Source of the DNA: Psychromonas ingrahamii 37
GTDB taxonomy: Bacteria; Pseudomonadota; Gammaproteobacteria; Enterobacterales; Psychromonadaceae
Reading direction: 5' to 3'
DNA length: 64,000 bases
Assembly: GCF_000015285.1 (NCBI RefSeq)
Contig: NC_008709.1
Coordinates: 3,906,001 to 3,970,000, forward strand
Position 1 is the first letter of the stretch. Every line of letters starts with the position of its first letter. The notes under the pieces were generated by a model. The model did not search any database, had not been told where the DNA came from, and saw nothing but the letters and a program-made list of their open reading frames with translations. This document shows positions 63,435 through 64,000 of this stretch, in pieces. The position numbers and the translations under genes are program-made.

Positions 63435-64000
63435 ATGCCTTGGATACAATTAAAGTTAAATGCAACTGCCAAAAATGCAGAAAACATAGGTGAACTGTTA
63501 ATGGAAAATGGTGCATTATCGGTCACCTTTACCGATGCACAGGATGTCCCTATTTTTGAGCCTGCACCAGGTGAAACGCGTCTTTGGGGTAATACAGATA
63601 TTACCGGTCTTTATGAAGCAGAAACGAATATGTTACCCATACTTGAGCAATTACGTAACAGTCCACTTTTAAGCAGTGATTTTTCCCACAAAATTGAAGC
63701 GCTGGAGGACAAAGACTGGGAACGTGAATGGATGGATAAATTCCACCCGATGAAATTTGGTCAACGTTTATGGATCTGCCCAAGCTGGAAGCCCGTACCC
63801 GATGAAAACGCTATCAATGTCATGCTTGATCCCGGGCTTGCATTTGGTACAGGTACACACCCCACCACCGCTTTATGTTTGACCTGGTTAGACAGCCTGG
63901 ATTTACAAGATAAAGTGGTTATCGATTTTGGTTGTGGCTCCGGAATTTTAGCCATTGCAGCCTTAAAATTAGGTGCTAAAAGAGTGATTGGTATTGATCT
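63435..64000 (+). CDS. prmA: Ribosomal protein L11 methyltransferase (cut by window edge)
   Basis: The first 188 codons. The N-terminal L11-recognition domain ([22 protein letters not shown]) leads into the SAM domain: [14 protein letters not shown] and motif [21 protein letters not shown]. It trimethylates L11. GGA ribosome site before the ATG. Confidence 0.96.
   Translation, partial: MPWIQLKLNATAKNAENIGELLMENGALSVTFTDAQDVPIFEPAPGETRLWGNTDITGLYEAETNMLPILEQLRNSPLLSSDFSHKIEALEDKDWEREWMDKFHPMKFGQRLWICPSWKPVPDENAINVMLDPGLAFGTGTHPTTALCLTWLDSLDLQDKVVIDFGCGSGILAIAALKLGAKRVIGID

Overview
The window looks like chromosome from a low-GC marine gammaproteobacterium. Three blocks keep the gene order familiar from Escherichia coli: trxA/rhlB/gppA with rho, yheS/yheV/slyD with bioH/comF/nfuA, and yibN-grxC-secB-gpsA facing gpmI-envC. 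The proteins read like enteric and Vibrio homologues, and the many decayed copies, short palindromes and cold-shock genes suggest a Psychromonas-like psychrophile. The genus is an inference from reading alone.

Layout. 1-7.8 kb is a glycerol/glycerophosphodiester region: two ABC ATPases of a GlpST-type importer (the second cut by the window edge), a divergent sigma-54 activator of the AcoR/DhaR type, GlpR, secreted GlpQ, and a broken protein phosphatase gene. 8.0-25 kb is an accessory island. An intact zur lies on one side and a decayed zur copy on the other. Between them is one leftward operon: a lipoprotein TolC-like channel, a small periplasmic adaptor, a 3132-residue LEPR-XLL/DUF4347/VCBS adhesin, a GAF-like/HlyD membrane adaptor, and a PqqD-like/M50-protease/HlyD fusion. 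No ABC ATPase is present. This is the strongest candidate for an unusual export or surface-display system. 25.3-36.3 kb holds core genes: polA, an acyltransferase, fre, ubiD, rho, trxA, rhlB and a short gppA. 36.4-38.3 kb is decayed DNA with an IS630 element, a second IS630 remnant and two rRNA terminators. 38.3-44.4 kb is a complete leftward rRNA operon (16S, tRNA-Glu, 23S, 5S) with two promoters and boxA sites. 44.6-64 kb is housekeeping: ppnP, yheS, yheV, slyD, bioH, comF, nfuA, deaD, glmU, nadE, asd, gpsA, secB, grxC, yibN, gpmI, envC, panM and the start of prmA.

How it works together. The left end suggests uptake of glycerol or glycerophosphodiesters. GlpQ releases glycerol-3-phosphate outside the cytoplasm, the ABC system imports, and GlpR, the sigma-54 activator and probably CRP control expression. 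The leftward sigma-54 promoter has three activator-like repeats about 105 bp upstream, spaced exactly 21 bp apart. In the island, channel, adaptors, protease and giant substrate overlap or abut, so they are probably co-expressed and act on one another.

A theme across the window is small-scale duplication followed by decay: zur, the start of the GAF-HlyD gene, the rhlB promoter, the end of secB, 5S-like sequence, and a palindromic element at two sites. Coordinates of short sites were counted by hand and may be off by a base or two.
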